From contig OX579637.1 of assembly GCA_951230915.1 (NCBI GenBank), positions 30,318,001 to 30,382,000 on the forward strand: 64,000 nt of DNA, in the 5' to 3' direction. Both the position numbers and the translations under genes were made by a program. This DNA is from Antitrichia curtipendula. Its lineage: Eukaryota; Streptophyta; Bryopsida; Hypnales; Leucodontaceae. Shown here one piece after another: positions 12,351-23,660 of this stretch (positions are counted from its first letter, which is position 1; each line of letters starts with the position of its first letter). The notes under the pieces were generated by a model. The model searched no databases and was not told the origin of the DNA. It was given only the letters and a program-made list of their open reading frames with translations.

Positions 12351-13118
12351 TCAAAAAGCGATCCCAGGTTCTTTGTTGATTCCATTCAAGATGTAAGTAA
12401 GACAAGAGTCAGAGGCGCTTAGCGGGACGGAGCCAATGCGGTTGGACTCCACATACTCCCGCAGTCGTCCGCATTCGAAGTGTGAGTGCAGAAGCCGAAG
12501 CCAGGGTGCCAGATTTTCCTTGAGGAAATTGTCCTGAACTTGTCCATGATTCCAGGGGTCCAGAAAGATAGCATTTCCATTTTCATTATAGACACTCTTT
12601 TCCGGGGAGTCGTCAATGAGAAGGGTATTCTGTGCGTTAAATGACGGGTTGGAGAACAACTGTTTGGAAAGTATTTTCAAAAAAATTTGTTTCCTAGAGT
12701 TCCGTTGGTCACAAAGAAACTTCCCTCGCGAGGTCTCTACCTTCCTGCAATTTTCTTGACCTAGGACTTTGTAGGGTGCTTTGGAGCCTCCAAAGAGGTG
12801 TTCAGCAACGCGTTTTGCAGTCCTTTTTTGCATGGAGCTCCAGACCACGACGCGGTCCGCAATCACCGATACCTCACAGAGGAATTCGCGGAGATTTTGG
12901 CGAGCAAACACCGCCTTCGATCCCACCACCATAGGATTAATATGGCACAACACATTGTCTTTGATGCGATATGGTTTATATTTCTTTGCAACCACAACTT
13001 GCACGCATTTGCAAAGAACGCCGTTGAGGTCGAAGACAATGTTCAACCACTTCCTCCGTATTTGGGACACTACAAACAACAGAACCCGTGGCGCTTCTCT
13101 CTCTCCGGCTCTTGAATC
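12351..13118 (-). CDS. P1 FCP1/SCP-like HAD phosphatase exon
   Basis: Open from an acceptor TAG|GATTC at 13119 to a TGA, about 255 codons. HAD motifs are visible: I, FDLNGVL, where the nucleophile Asp is present but the second Asp of the usual DxDx(T/V) is Asn; II, VVWSS; and IV, LLIDDSPEK. The spacing fits the FCP1 homology domain. Plants have FCP1-like proteins with a DLNG/DVNG motif, so the Asn is probably a clade trait; catalytic competence is uncertain. This exon is uninterrupted while the exons before it carry many stops. That may mean it decays more slowly, is selected, or is used as a separate gene; alternatively, ten stops upstream and none here is chance. Confidence 0.7.
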   Translation of the reverse strand, partial: DSRAGEREAPRVLLFVVSQIRRKWLNIVFDLNGVLCKCVQVVVAKKYKPYRIKDNVLCHINPMVVGSKAVFARQNLREFLCEVSVIADRVVVWSSMQKRTAKRVAEHLFGGSKAPYKVLGQENCRKVETSRGKFLCDQRNSRKQIFLKILSKQLFSNPSFNAQNTLLIDDSPEKSVYNENGNAIFLDPWNHGQVQDNFLKENLAPWLRLLHSHFECGRLREYVESNRIGSVPLSASDSCLTYILNGINKEPGIAF

Positions 13119-13584
13119 CTACTTGATGAAAGTAGAACAATGTAGAAATGGAGTTACTTGTTGAAATGCAGAACTGGGTGAACCAAAAAGTCAGGAAACG
13201 CATGGAACACCAAACATTGACTGCGGTTTCGCCTTAGCAAATGGTTTTATTGGCAGCGGGCAATGCACACTTTTATGAGTTTTGGGCTGATCAAAAACAA
13301 ACATGGACAGTACAATGCAATTAGACTGAAATCCATAGCAAGTGAATGAATCGAAATTTATTCACAATCAAAACAAGTGACAGTCGTTGGATTTTAAAAT
13401 TTACATCCGCTGACTATGGCACACTATGCTATACGTCTCGCAAACAAATCCGGATTCGACATGAACAATCAAGAAGTGGCCACATCATCCTCCTGTCAAG
13501 CATCATAAATTGAAATGAGAGTCCACATCTACAGGAAGACCTTTCCATGTCATTACTCAAGGCAATCACGAATTGATGACCCCT
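13119..13584 (-). other. P1 last intron, approximate
   Basis: No open frame continues through here. A donor may be ATG|GTACAG near 13620, matching the KKK|GTATGT donor of P2. No palindromes of the P1 family were found in it, as in the corresponding P2 intron (46359-46482). Confidence 0.4.
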
Positions 13585-14916
13585 TCACTTGGAAAAAATT
13601 GAAAAGGGTGGAGAAGACTGTACCATAGTGGATTCCTCCTCTTGTGTCGCATCTTCCACTTGCACTGCCGGCACAGCTACTTCTTTTTCGAAGGCCATTT
13701 TGTTGTCTTCGTCATCGTCTCCTCCATAGTCGAGCTTTTCTTCAGCCGAGGGTGCCTCCTCGACCGCAAGCTCTTGCATGGAGGTCGTGCATGCTGGTAC
13801 GACCGTCCGTAACGATGTCGTCTCCATTACGTCGCCGGGAGAGGTGGTTCAAACGTGAGTCTTGACTTGTCTAGCAACAACTTTGTGGATTTCCTTTCTC
13901 GTAGTGCTAGCGTCCAAAACAGCTGTACCCGATGGAGCAACGCCAGAGGAAATCGTGATAGGAAGCGACTCACATGGTGAGGAGAACTTGGAAACTAGAA
14001 AGTCCATTTTCCCCTCAAGATCAGCGATTCGCTAGGTTTGTGCCTTGTTGCTGGCCTCTGTCGCAGCCAGCCAATTTATTGTTGCTTCCCTTTCTGCTTT
14101 CCTCTATATCCTCCTCTCTCTCTGTGCCTTCAGAATCTTCTCTTGCTCCTGCCAGAAGCCATGTTCCGTCTTCACTTTGCCTCTTGCTCCGAGAACAGGT
14201 TTGGTGTCCCGCATCCTATTCCCAAAATCATTGTCCTCGTCGTCGTCTAAGGAGTGGGGCATGTCAAACTCGTCTTCTGAGCTGAGATTGACAATCTCCT
14301 TCTCCTTCGCCGGCATCGGAGGGGTCTCTCACATAATAAGCGTCTCAACTTCAGTTGAAGCCAGGCCCGCATTGTCAGGCGTTTTCAGGACTTTAGTATC
14401 ACCACCTGCCTGACCACCCCCATTGCTAGGAGTTTCCAGGACTTCAGTATCATCACTCGTCAAATCATAGGGAGCTTCAGGATCATCACCACCCTGACGA
14501 TGCTGCTGATTTTCAAACTCCGGATCGGATTCCACCTCTTCAACAACGGCGAGAGTATCTGGCATGGCCGGCAGCGAAACATCCAACCATGTTTGGATTT
14601 GGAAGGCATTGGTTCCAAACTGATCGATGCCCTCCACGTCGGGATCATTGCTGCACTGCGGCCCACTTGACTCTACTTGCCTCTTCACTCTCTGAGAGAT
14701 TTGAGCCGGTGATTCCAATGTCATGGGTGGTGACGGTGGCGACGTGGAGTTCACCACCTCAAGACCTCGAGTAAAGGGTCTAACATATTCCAGCGAGTAC
14801 GGTGAGTTCGAGAATAGGAAGTTGTTCATGTCCAATGTATCGGCAATGTTGGCAATCCTGCGCATGCTCTATGTGTCATTACGGTCGTTGAAGCCATAAA
14901 AATATGACCCATACAT
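13585..14916 (-). pseudogene. P1 third exon region: coiled-coil and acidic linker
   Basis: From the acceptor ACAG|ATGTATG the frame stays the same down to 13585, interrupted by TAG 14869, TGA 14329, TAG 14104, TAG 14032 and TGA 13849. It encodes a Pro/Ser/Glu-rich stretch, a likely coiled coil (WQEQEKILKAQRERR, then KAEREATINWLAATEAS) and an acidic part starting TSPGDV that aligns with VSPGDAP of P2 exon 4. The TAG at 14869 sits where P2 also has TAG (NDT-stop versus SDT-stop). Low-complexity linker, probably nuclear; no enzymatic motif. Confidence 0.55.
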
Positions 14917-14960
14917 CTGTTTCAAGAAGTAACAGCATCAGTGATGTATGTAAGGGGACT

Positions 14961-14979
14961 TAACATCGACTCGAGGATA
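14961..14979. promoter_or_regulatory. P1 intron-2 palindrome
   Basis: TAACATCGACTCGAGGATA, matching the P1 19-mer consensus, inside the 14917-15064 intron. The matching P2 intron carries three sites of its own family. Confidence 0.65.
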
Positions 14980-15064
14980 ACTCTTGTCCTAGTTACAAGT
15001 TTATTATTAATGAGATAAATAAAGTGCACAATGATATCTTTGAGGCAACAATATGGTCACAAAC

Positions 15065-16388
15065 CTTTGCTGCCAGCATGAATTTTGCCTTAGTGCAGAT
15101 TCCGATAACATTTTGTTCTGGCACTACAAAGTCTTCGAGCAGCTGCAAGTAGAACTCCATTCTGAGTTCGTTGGCAAACATCCGCCACTTCGATTCCGTG
15201 TTGTAGCACGCAAACATGTAGTAGAAAATGGGGGGCTGGAACATACTCCGACTTCATTCTCTGACGGACGAAGGTGGCAGATTGGTTCTCTTTCTTGAAG
15301 AAGAACAAGAGCGGCATAGGGAGGGCAACAGACTTGAAGTTGACATTGTCCAGCCTCTCCGCCTTACTGGGTATGTACGACAATTGCAAGCAAATGTACT
15401 CTTTCATGTATTCTGCTGCAAATTTGATGACCCCGTCGGCGTCCTCCTTCCCCTTCAGAATAAACACCCACACGTTGGAATCATCCATAGCAGGCTCCAA
15501 TGACTGTTTGAAGAATTTCAAAAACGGAGACAACTCCGTCTCGCTTTCAGTCGCTTTTGACCTTGGGATGTCCTTGACATCAAGTACATCGAGGTTGACT
15601 TTCCGGCTGTGGTATACATACAATGTGCTGGTCACGAGGGCTTTTGCAACTACATTTGTACCCCTGATCTGTACTCCCCCACGCGGATCCTTTAGCTGAT
15701 ATTTCAACTTCATGAACTTGGTAAACATGTGCAGCACCTCAAGAAACCTCTCCGCGAGATCTGCCGCACATTTGTCCTTCGCATCGTTCTGAAGCCGTTT
15801 CTTGAAATACTTAGCCTTAGGATGCGAAAGAAGGAAATCCCAGGACGTCGACGTGAATCGATGCCTGTCCTTCCAAGACTTCCATTTGTCGTTAATGATG
15901 TCGCCTGCCCCGTCTCAAATTATCAGGGATTTGTTGATGGCCATCAGTTCCTGTTGCACAACTTTCTTATGCTTCCTTCGCTCCACCCAGTCCGCGCCGC
16001 ACATGTTGTCCACCACTAGCGTTTTTGTTTTCTTCACGGACACTTTTGGATATTTTGCTTTGCGGTTCAATGTCTCGTTGAGAAGGTGCATCGCATAGTC
16101 CTAGAAGTCAGTGTCTGTAAAGAATCCGAAGTACTTAAAGAACTCCCTCTTCAAAATTAAGTCTTTCCGATTGCAGTCAGGCAGATCCTTATGTGAAAGC
16201 CAGTTCACTGAGTCAATCAAGTCGCCTTTGGCATGCTTGGTCAAGAACCTCTCCCAGTAGACAAAAATATTGTCGGGCAGAGTGACAAGCTGAATTTCAT
16301 TCTTCAGGTCCTTTGCCCCTTTGATGGTCGCCCCATCCCTATCAAGGTTGATGTTCTGGAACCTGCTAACCATGAGCTTTGTGAATTT
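15065..16388 (-). pseudogene. P1 second exon, conserved middle region of unknown function
   Basis: Begins KFTKLMVSRF after a TTGCAG acceptor and ends FMLAAK before GTTTGT. It aligns along its length with P2 exon 2: FFKYFG/FFKWMG, DWVERRKHKK/EWVERRKRKY, MEFYLQLL/MEFYLNIL. Length 1324 nt is one base off a multiple of three, agreeing with a single frameshift near the six-G run at about 15230-15236. In-frame stops at 16101 (TAG) and 15915 (TGA) are sense codons in P2, so they arose in this copy. No known domain recognised. Confidence 0.6.
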
Positions 16389-16455
16389 CTGCAAGACAAG
16401 GAGGACGGAATGTTAGCCGTTGCAAAGAACATTAGTCTCATATTTCATTATTACT

Positions 16456-16531
16456 AATCCTCAATTCAACGATAAACTGGCTACTGATATCTGCTAGCAT
16501 GAATATGTAATCTATCATTGACTCAAGGATT
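16456..16531. promoter_or_regulatory. P1 intron-1 palindromes (two)
   Basis: AATCCTCAATTCAACGATA (16456-16474, degenerate) and TATCATTGACTCAAGGATT (16513-16531) in the 16389-16552 intron. P2 intron 1 also has two sites. Confidence 0.6.
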
Positions 16532-16552
16532 CCTGAATGATGTTATACATAC

Positions 16553-18072
16553 CTTGTATAGTAGAAGGTTGTGCAAGAAGTTGTTGCCTCGATCTTGACT
16601 CTCAGTGGCAGTGTCTATAGGCCGCTTGCACAAAATCCAAAATTTCCTATAGCTGATTATCTGGTTTCCCCAAGTTGGGTGGGCGTGATTCAGGTGGTTG
16701 GTCGAGTTGTAGAACCTCGATATACTTGTCAGCTTTACTAGATCCAGCGTACACACACAGAACGCCTCCCAGACCGCCAATTGGTTCTTCCTGAGCTCAC
16801 CGTAGCCTAAAGTTTGCAGCTCCTGAGATGCAATGATGTTGTGTTGACCGTTGATAATCATGAATTTCCCGCCTGCGATGTCTTCCCATTTCTCAGGTTT
16901 CTTCTGCAGCAAGTTATCTTTGTCATCGATGGGCATGAGGCAGACTTTCTGTTGTTGCTTGATGTCGCCGAGCTGGACCAGCTCTTTCTTTACGCCCTCT
17001 AATATGTCCCTTTCAAGGCCGCGGATGACGTACATGTCTTTGCCGCGTGTACATTGATTGATGGGCACCATCTTTTTAACATCTTCAAAGAAGAAGCAGG
17101 AAGCGTGCTCGTCCCAGAAGGACTTCTGGATCTCAAAAAAATTCTTGTAATCCTCTATCGACGAGTCAGTGGGTGCTTGTGCTGCGTCCACCGTCGTCAG
17201 TGCGGAGCCCGTGCTGGCCTCTGCCGCCATGACAATCGCTAGTGTAGACTTCTTTCGCTTTCTGCCTGATCCCCCAATTGTGGGCGCTGTCATGTTGCGC
17301 TTCCGTCTTTTCGACTGGGCCTGTCCCGGTTGACTACCTTGACCAGAACTTGCTGCAGCGCCAGATGCCGCCTGACTTGAGAGGTCGGACTTCTCCCTTT
17401 TCATCACGACTCTCTTATTCACAACCGGTGTCTTCTCAACGTTTGTGATTGCGAAATGGTCCAGCATCTGCCATACAGCACGCAATCTGTTGGCATAAGA
17501 CTTTGCCGACCCTATCTTCTAGGGAATGTATCCGGCCTTTTGGTACGCTATCTTCAGATATTTCATTTGTGAACCTTGTAGGTAGAACACAAGGTTCTCA
17601 ATGTCAAACTACCCTTTCTCGACGGGTGTGCCGATGACAATCGAGTGGCAGTGGTCTCCTTCTTTCCCGTCTTTGTCTACCTGTCGGAGGACCATGACGA
17701 CGTACTTATCGTGGTGGTCTTTGATAATTGTCACCTTCTCCTTCATATTCCACGAGAAGTAATTAATCTTGTCGTCTACTCGGTATCACAGGAACACGTA
17801 GTTCTTGAACCTATGCACTCCGAATGACCAAGAAGTGATGTGGTCCTTGAACGACCAGAGTCCCCGTAAGTGTCTTCCATTTCGGTGAAGAATGGTTCGA
17901 CAGGAAGCGGGTTTTTGAACGTTTGGAGGTGTGCTTTTGTCATGGAGTAGTCATAGCCTTTCTCCTGTGCCGTTTCTTTTGCCGCTTCTTCCTCTTCTAT
18001 TTGTTTGGCTATTCCCTCAACCAATTCATATACTAATTCTTCATCCATTTCTTGCGCTTGTGCTTCCGCCAT
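16553..18072 (-). pseudogene. P1 first exon with ParB/sulfiredoxin-like NGQH motif
   Basis: Starts MAEAQAQEMDEELVYELVEG, then frameshifts near 17870. In the shifted frame LWSFKD...RFKNYVF and CHSIVIGTPVEKG align with P2 residues 44-115. Stops: TGA 17786, TAG 17609, TAG 17519. A basic NLS-like patch (QSKRRKRNM, GRKRKK) is followed by the region with KFMIINGQHNIIASQEL, equivalent to FYLINGQHSVTASKMM in P2. Known ParB-like domains carry G-x-(R/H)-R-x-x-A at this point. The last conserved Arg is missing in both copies, so family assignment is tentative. Confidence 0.55.
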
Positions 18073-18120
18073 CCTCTGCCTCTCTCTTAGAAATACAAGC
18101 CGTTGATGTTATCCTTTCCT

Positions 18121-18728
18121 TATCTTCGACTCGATGATAGACGCAATGTACCTCTCTTTTTTTTCTGGTTATTTCGATCATGTGCTTCTTTTTTTGTGCA
18201 TTAGGTGGACTCCCTATCTTTGACTTGAGGATACTTTATTTGTCTTCGTTAATGATCTGTTGTTTTGAAATTATTTTGTGTTGCGGAATTTTTTTATACT
18301 TGCTTCTTATGGTTAATTGCATGAGGTACAACGCCTTTGCCGTCATCTCTGCTTCTGGATTTGTTATCTTGTTGGTATTCTTTTTTCAGGTTTTGTTTTT
18401 TTGTGTTCTTTAATTTGGTCTCCTGGGCTATCTTTGTGTCGATGATAATCTATTATTTTATCTTCCATGTTCATTTCGTTGTTTTAGTTCCTTTTTTGTT
18501 GCAGTTGCTTTTTTGGTTTGTTATGGTTCACTTAATTATATTTTCCAGTTTAGACGATGCTTGTGTTTCTTATCATCGATTCAAGGATATTGTCCTGTTA
18601 ATCTTTGTTTTTATTACCTTATTTTTTTCGTTAGATATTGAATTGTTATCTTCGGGTTTAGGTCTCGTTTCTGTTACTCAAGTGTAATCATCTTCGACTC
18701 GAAGATAATTATCCTCGAGTCGAAGATA
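18121..18728. promoter_or_regulatory. P1 upstream palindrome cluster (six sites)
   Basis: Sites at 18121-18139 (TATCTTCGACTCGATGATA), 18215-18233, 18429-18447, 18571-18589, 18689-18707 (CATCTTCGACTCGAAGATA) and 18710-18728 (TATCCTCGAGTCGAAGATA). The last two are nearly adjacent. All lie within 660 bp upstream of the P1 start at 18072, where a promoter would sit. Confidence 0.75.
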
Positions 18729-19900
18729 CTCAACCACAACTGAACCATGTTCCAAAAATCTTCTCATGAAACCCAGATACGGCACGCAATTATCCTAAAT
18801 CCTAAGCGCTTTGCTTCTAAGGTCTGAGAGTTAGAATTTCGTACCTTTATATGGAATTGACAATCTTTGCCATGCTCCAAGAGGGTAGACGCTTTCACAA
18901 GTTCTAAACTGCACAATTTAGAATGAACTCGGTCAAAATTATTAGAACTTGGGAAACCTAAAATGAAAACTCTAATTCAAGATTTTTACAACATTTCTAG
19001 CATTCAAATTCACTTTCAAATTACAACATCTAGCATTCAAAGTCCGAGTCACTCTGACTGCAAACTGCAGTACTTAAAGCAAATTCTAAACCCTAAACAA
19101 AATCCCAAAAACAGTGCAAAGTGAATCCTCACAGACAAATCTCAAGTTCTTCATCTCCGTGTCAAGAAATTGCAATTCTAAGCAGTGCAAATCGAATCCT
19201 CACAGAAAAATCACAAATTCTTCAACAGAGTGTTACGAAATCGAAATTCTAAGCAATTCTAAGCACAGTTCTGAGCATTCTAAGCACACACTTCAAAATA
19301 TAAAAAAAGAAATAATACTCACCCTCTTCCGACGAGCTCCAACAAATCTGCGCAACTTGCGTGCAACTTGAGTGCAACACCACAGCATGAATGCGTGCAA
19401 CTTGAGCGCAACACCTCAGCGTAAACCTGTGCAACCTGACCAAATCGGTGCACAACCGCTCCAAAAAAACTCCAAGCTAAAACCGCTCTAAAATTCTTCA
19501 AAGACCGCAGCAAGAAACCTCACAACAAATTACAAATGGAGCGAGAAAAATCAGAAAACAGGAAACAGAAGAAACCACCGGAAGCGGAGCATGCCAAACG
19601 AAGGAGACGAGAGAATCCTACAACAGAAAAACCTCACACAAAAAAGAGAGGAGAGGAACCCTAGAACCTCACAAACATGCAGAAGAGAGAAGAAACCAAA
19701 CGGGAAACCAAACGGGAGGAAACAAAACGGAAAACAAAACGCCGGAAGCAGAGCGCAGTGCATGGCGCCGCCTTCACAACGACCAACCGAGCCTGTTACC
19801 AGACCTGCCTGCCAAACCAATTCCACAAAGCCCCAATCCTAGCACTTGGAGCTGCATCCCAATCCTACTACATGAACCTCCCACCCACACCTGCCTAGGA
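18729..19900. repeat. P1 far-upstream region with short tandem repeats
   Basis: Non-coding. A ~72-bp tandem pair (19115-19260) shares GAATCCTCACAGA-AAATC and AATTCTAAGCA blocks. A ~36-bp GTGCAACTTGAGYGCAACACC repeat lies at 19350-19440, and an A/G-rich GGAAACCAAACGGGA block at 19600-19740. P2 has comparable ~73-bp repeats and GC-rich DNA at the same distance (52560-53800), so this may be promoter or element-end sequence. Confidence 0.4.
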
Positions 19901-21800
19901 AAAGCCTAAAGTCCCAAAGCCTTTTCTTCATCAAAATCGACTTGAAACTGCTATACATTTTGCAAGGAAGAAAAACTATAAATATTTGGTTTTTCTACAT
20001 ATCTCTCCATAGGATATGGTACTTTGACATAAAATGTGTAGAACAAAAGTCAAAAAATTTGACCGCGGAGGTTGTAAGATATTTACATGTGCAATGAAGA
20101 AAACGAAATTTTGTCAAACTGGCTTGACTACATTTGTTGACTCTAAATCTTTCTAACTTAAAATTTTTGCTCTATTAATTTTAAATTTCTAATTTTTGAT
20201 CTTAAAGAATTGAGTTTACAATCTAGGAAAAAAAAATTAATTAAAAAAAAAAAAAATCACTCATTAAAAAATTGTTAATGTGTAAAACTCGGTTCAAAAT
20301 AGAAAAAAAAACTTAACTGTTAATAACTCTAGAACTAATTTTAAATTTCTAATTTTCTATCTTGAATTCAAACACACTAATCTCAACGGTGAGATTCTTT
20401 TAGCAAATTAGAGATTTTAACTTGATGAGACTCTTTTTGGAAAAAGATGTGAAAATTAATCCGAAAAATTAATTTCTCAAGATTGAAGATGTTGTATTTG
20501 CTAGAAAAACCAAAGTGAATGTCCATAATTTTCACATAACAAATCCAAATGGAACAAATCAAAGCTTCCAATGCAAATAAAATTACAATCTATGACAAAC
20601 GCAAAATTTTAAAAATTGATTCTAAATTGTTGGGGGCAAAAGATTATAAAAAAATCATAAAGAAGCTAGAAAAACAAGTACAAGAAGCTAAAATAAAGAT
20701 GTTTAATTTTTTGGTGAATAAAATTTTGTTTTTGTTTTATTAAGCCCTTCATATATTTTATTTTGACTTGTCATAATAAAGTTATGAAGAATCTTTACCA
20801 AACTTCAATAGTGCAGTATATGGCTCTAGGTCAAATAACTTTGCCAAATTCTATATTCATTCAATTGTTTATCTTATAGTTATTAAAATGTCCAATGAGG
20901 ATGAAATAAGTGTAAGTAAATCATGATTTGTATTTTAAAAAATCCAAATCATAGAACAATTTTTGGTGAACTAAGAAGGTATTATACTGTAGTTTCAAAT
21001 GAGTATGAACATTTGTATTGCGTAAAAGTAGTACAAAATAATAATTATCTTCTAAACCCTAAACCATGTTAAATATGATATCAACAAAAAGAACAAACAA
21101 AGAAGGTTCTCTATAAAATAAGTAATGTATATACTTCTGCAAGGTTATGACGATTTCTAAGGAGGATATTTCAATATTTAGTTTTGAACATTTTGGATTT
21201 GTATGGAAGAAAAATTGGATGGAAAATGGATTTGTATGCAAGAGAATTTGGATGGAAAATGGATTTGTATGCAAGAGAATTTGGATGGAAAAATAAGCCA
21301 AACTTAAGTCTTTCTGGCTTTAAAGTCACTTGTAAAGTACTTCCCCCCCCCAACGTTTTATTTCAAGGGGGAGCTAAATAAGAATAATTATAAGACTAGT
21401 ATAAAAGAGCATGGACACTTCCAAAAATTAGAAGCAAGAAATTGCAATATTTAGCATTTATAGTGAAATAACAATATGTTTTCTACTTTATGATTCTCTG
21501 TCATCAAATTGTAAATCCTTTTCAATCAAAAGTTACGCCTCATAAGTCTTAAATTGGGTTATATGTGACAATCAAGTTCATAGCTGTGGAAATAAATTTT
21601 GACTACAAAAAATTCTAACTACAAAAAATCTATATAAACAAAATTAATATACTTTTTTATTTTATCGGAATGCAATAAAAAAATATATTATTACTTTTTA
21701 ACTACTAAATAAAAACTTAATATAATTTTTTTTAAATTGTTGTTTTCTGTGCTAGTTATCTTGTATATATTTCATAAATTTTTGGAGACGTCACTATAAT
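19901..21800. other. AT-rich non-coding stretch
   Basis: No supported gene. Contains an 18-bp imperfect palindrome AATCTCAACGGTGAGATT (20379-20396), whose reverse complement recurs at 24369-24386, and a minisatellite (separate entry). Confidence 0.5.
21214..21296. repeat. 33-bp minisatellite, ~2.5 copies
   Basis: GGATGGAAAATGGATTTGTA-type unit repeated in direct orientation with a 33-bp period. As a multiple of three it gives an 11-residue repeated frame, but there is no other sign of coding. Confidence 0.7.
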
Positions 21801-21807
21801 TGTAAAG

Positions 21808-22351
21808 CATGAATGTGAATGGCTTTGGGTAGAGCCTATATTAATAGGATCTCAAAGAATCAATAATTTCACTTGGGCATTTATTCTTTTATTTGGTGCA
21901 TTTGAATTTTTTTTCGTAAGATTTTTTAGTTATTTAGATAAAGATCTAATATCTCTCTTATCATCTCAACAAATTATTTTTGTACCTCTACAGGGTTGTA
22001 ATTTGCTTTTATGGTATTGATGAGTTATTCCATATTCTTTTGTTTGGTGCATGATTTTATGGAATGTATGTATTGGATATAATAAATCTGATAAAAAAAA
22101 TATAGAATGTCTCTTAATTTCAATGGAAATTGCCTAGTAAAAATCAGCATATTTATATTAATTTTTTTATGAAAGATACACTAGGAATATGTATGAAAGT
22201 TCGACAAGGTATTTATCCTTGGCGTATTTAGAATATGAAAATAAAAGGTCAACAAGATATTACTTTAAGTAAAAATTAAATATGTGAGAAATTAAAGAAG
22301 AAGCTGCAGAATTATCTCAATTTTGTTGAAGGATCCTTTGGAGGATTTTAG
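21808..22351 (+). pseudogene. ycf4: Plastid ycf4 copy inserted in nuclear DNA (NUPT), decayed
   Basis: The plus frame from about 21811 gives EWLWVEPILIGSQRINNF, TWAFILLFGAFEF, SYLDKDLISLLSSQQIIFVP, then after stops WCMILWNVCIGYNK, MKVRQGIYPWR and KIKGQQDI. This is the whole order of Ycf4, the thylakoid photosystem I assembly factor, including its two N-terminal membrane segments. Many stops and frameshifts, no usable start codon and loss of whole residues show it is dead. Size (~540 bp) fits the normal ~185-residue protein. Neighbouring plastid genes (psaI, cemA) were not seen, so the insertion is short or its flanks are too decayed. It supports a plant nuclear origin. Confidence 0.85.
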
Positions 22352-22551
22352 AAGTAAAAAAGTAAAAAAAAAAATTACATAAATTATAGTTTGTCAAATA
22401 ATATGTCTAATTAGTATAGAATAAAAAAAACTTTAATATTTTTAATTCCGTTTTAGCAAATCTTAGTACTTACAAAATCTAAGTACTGGCGGAATCTTAG
22501 TACTTGTGAAATCTTCTTGCATGTAATTCCATCGTTGGTTACTCTAAACTC

Positions 22552-23660
22552 CGTACCGTAAGTGCACTAACACGTATTTTGGAGGGGTAGTGCACTTTGT
22601 GACACATGATCTCGGAAAAAAAGATTGTATGTAGGTGACTGCAAGAAACACTTGTCCTATTTCTTGTCCCCTTACTCTTGGTGAAGTGGATTTTGGCTGT
22701 AACTTTTGCATCGTATGTCCGTTTTTTGTGAAATTTGAAATGAAGGTACACATAAAAGTTTTAAAAGTTCAGTATTTTTTTCCAATTTTTCAAAATCTAT
22801 TTACTATTTTTAAACTGCCCCCAATTGGATGTCTACCTTGGCCATTTTAGGGGTTTTGAGTCCTATTTCCCATCCAAGAAGACGAATTTGAAAGTGAAAA
22901 TTGGGAGACAAGGAGTTATATTAAAGTTACACAAGGCTATGAAGAGATTTCCTAAAAATAGTAAAGTATCCAACTTCCACATGTGCTCAAAGTGCACTAC
23001 CTATGTACATGTGCAAAGAACACAATTTTTATTTTCCAAAAATAAAAAATAGTGAAAAAAGAGAACCTACAAGTAAAGAAAAATGGATATATTTTTCTGA
23101 ATTATTTGAATTATTTTACTATTTTCTAAAAATAAACTCAAATGTATCTATTTTCTTCTATTTTCCTAGGCTTCTTTTTTTGTGCATAACTTTTAGAGAT
23201 AATTTTTTATAGACTTCAATTTTCACATGTATACTTTTTTGAATGCTTTACAAATTATCCATATTTTATTTTATTTTTAAAATTTTTATTGCAAAAGGTC
23301 ATAGTACTACAGTACTACAGCCATTTTGGCCAGAAAACGGCAGGTGTTTCTTGCAACTACCCATGTCACTAAATGCACTATTACATACTTTCAGTAATCA
23401 ATGCACTTAGTGACACATAATTTTGAAAAAAAATGATCATATGTCACTAAATGCTCTAACACATATTTTGAGAGGTTATTGCACTTTGTGATACATGATC
23501 TTGGAAAAAAAAATTGTATTACACTAAGTACACTAATACATATTTTGGGGGGGTATTTGAAAAAAAAATTGTATTTCACTAAGTGCACTAACATGTATTT
23601 TGGGGGGATAGTGACACATGATCTTAGAAAAAGATCATGTGTTACCAACCACACTACCTT
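22552..23660. repeat. Fold-back-like repeat family region
   Basis: Diverged copies of a unit containing TCACTAAGTGCACTAACA, TATTTTGGGGGG and GTGACACATGATC occur near 22562-22620, 23400-23480, 23505-23550 and 23565-23630. TGCAAGAAACAC at 22641 has its reverse complement at 23345, so part of the block is inverted. It could be a decayed fold-back element. No coding. Confidence 0.45.

Larger units (their letters stand above)
12351..18072 (-). pseudogene. Locus P1: decayed multi-exon gene, ParB-like motif to FCP1-like domain
   Basis: Paralogue of the P2 gene at 45561-51363. Recognisable exons are 16553-18072, 15065-16388, about 13585-14916 and 12351-13118, with GT-AG junctions: donor AAG|GTATGT at 16552, acceptor GCAG at 16389, donor AAAG|GTTTGT at 15064, acceptor ACAG at 14917. 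Identity to P2 at protein level is low (roughly 30% by eye), but order and intron positions match. It is broken by frameshifts near 17870 and near 15235 (a G-run) and by ten in-frame stops: TGA at 17786, 15915, 14329 and 13849, and TAG at 17609, 17519, 16101, 14869, 14104 and 14032. The FCP1-like last exon is still fully open. Whether any part is expressed cannot be told. Confidence 0.75.
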
